Under the pieces are notes generated by a model. That model was not told the DNA's origin. It searched no databases and worked only from the letters and a program-made list of their open reading frames with translations. A program made the position numbers and the translations under genes. Shown here piece after piece: positions 5,558-5,907 of a stretch of DNA of 5,907 nucleotides. The DNA comes from JAGNNV01 sp039932395 (GTDB lineage Bacteria > Acidobacteriota > Vicinamibacteria > Fen-336 > JAGNNV01). Where the stretch lies: the NCBI GenBank assembly GCA_039932395.1, contig JBDTQB010000301.1, positions 1 to 5,907 on the forward strand, read 5' to 3'. How positions within the stretch are numbered: position 1 is the first letter of the stretch; every line of letters begins with the position of its first letter.

Positions 5558-5907
5558 ATGGTTCCTGCGTCATCTCCCCTGGTCGTTGGTTTCGCGCAGA
5601 TCTCGCCCGTCTGGCTCGACCGTGAAGCCACCCTCAAGAAAGTCGTCGCCTGCATCCATAACGCCGCCGATCAGGGCGCGCACGTGGTGGGATTCGGCGA
5701 GTGTCTCGTCCCCGGCTATCCGTTCTGGATCGAACTGACCGACGGCGCGCGCTTCAACGACGATCGCCAGAAGGAAATTCATGCCGAGTACCTGCGCCAG
5801 GCTGTCACGATTGAAGACGATCATCTGCGGCTCGTTCAGGAAGCCTGCGCGGCGCGTCACATCATGGCGGTGCTGGGCATTCTGGAGAAACCACGGGATC
5901 GCGGCGA
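5558..5907 (+). CDS. Nitrilase-superfamily carbon-nitrogen hydrolase, N-terminal part, 3'-truncated by window edge
   Basis: 116 codons are visible from ATG 5558, and the frame is still open at the right edge. The N-terminus follows the nitrilase pattern: VGFAQISPVWLDREAT (residues 10-25), AADQGAHVVGFGE with E48 as the predicted catalytic Glu, then CLVPGYPFW. The PGYP-aromatic motif after the Glu is typical of true nitrilases and cyanide-degrading relatives more than of general amidases. The VLGILE strand near residues 105-110 also fits. The catalytic Lys and Cys lie beyond the window, so nitrilase and amidase cannot be separated. Family members are usually 300-350 residues, cytosolic and oligomeric. 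It begins 10 bases after the IYD-like gene and has a good Shine-Dalgarno, so it is probably the fourth gene of the same operon. Confidence 0.88.
   Translation, partial: MVPASSPLVVGFAQISPVWLDREATLKKVVACIHNAADQGAHVVGFGECLVPGYPFWIELTDGARFNDDRQKEIHAEYLRQAVTIEDDHLRLVQEACAARHIMAVLGILEKPRDRG

Noticed and set aside
4801..5655. 284-codon minus-strand open frame antisense to the end of sdaA, the IYD-like gene and the nitrilase start
   Set aside because: It runs across three well-supported plus-strand genes, and its translation is Arg/Gly-rich with no motif. Long antisense frames are expected in GC-rich coding DNA.

Overview
The window is GC-rich (roughly 60% or a little more by eye), gene-dense bacterial chromosomal DNA. 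It holds six protein genes with almost no non-coding sequence. Three of the five visible starts are GTG. No RNA gene, insertion sequence, CRISPR array or long repeat was seen. The single-chain L-serine dehydratase is of a type I associate with Bacteroidota and Acidobacteriota. Together with the GC content and the mix of large amidohydrolases, this makes an Acidobacteriota-like soil bacterium a reasonable guess, but the sequence does not prove the taxon.

Layout. Positions 1-1274 (+) hold the C-terminal half of a penicillin-acylase-family N-terminal-nucleophile amidase, cut by the window edge. Positions 1271-2533 (-) hold a 420-residue protein that I do not recognise. It converges on the acylase so tightly that the two stop codons interlock. 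A 92-base gap (2534-2625) separates this gene from a divergent rightward run of four genes: an M20 metallohydrolase (2626-3639), an iron-sulfur L-serine ammonia-lyase (3650-4879), a flavin nitroreductase-fold protein that closely resembles iodotyrosine deiodinase (4876-5547), and the start of a nitrilase-superfamily hydrolase (5558 to the right edge).

The four rightward genes are spaced by 10 bases, a 4-base ATGA overlap and 10 bases, which is the signature of one co-transcribed, translationally coupled operon. The predicted chemistry suggests catabolism or salvage of modified amino acids. The M20 enzyme would free an amino acid or similar product from an amide or peptide. SdaA would turn L-serine into pyruvate and ammonia. 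The IYD-like flavoprotein would reductively dehalogenate halotyrosines or a related zwitterionic aromatic substrate. The nitrilase-family enzyme would hydrolyse a nitrile or amide. The family assignments are strong; the joint pathway is inference.

The most interesting points are the complete iodotyrosine-deiodinase substrate-binding triad in a bacterial operon gene, the altered C-terminal tail of the serine dehydratase, and the unrecognised leftward gene.
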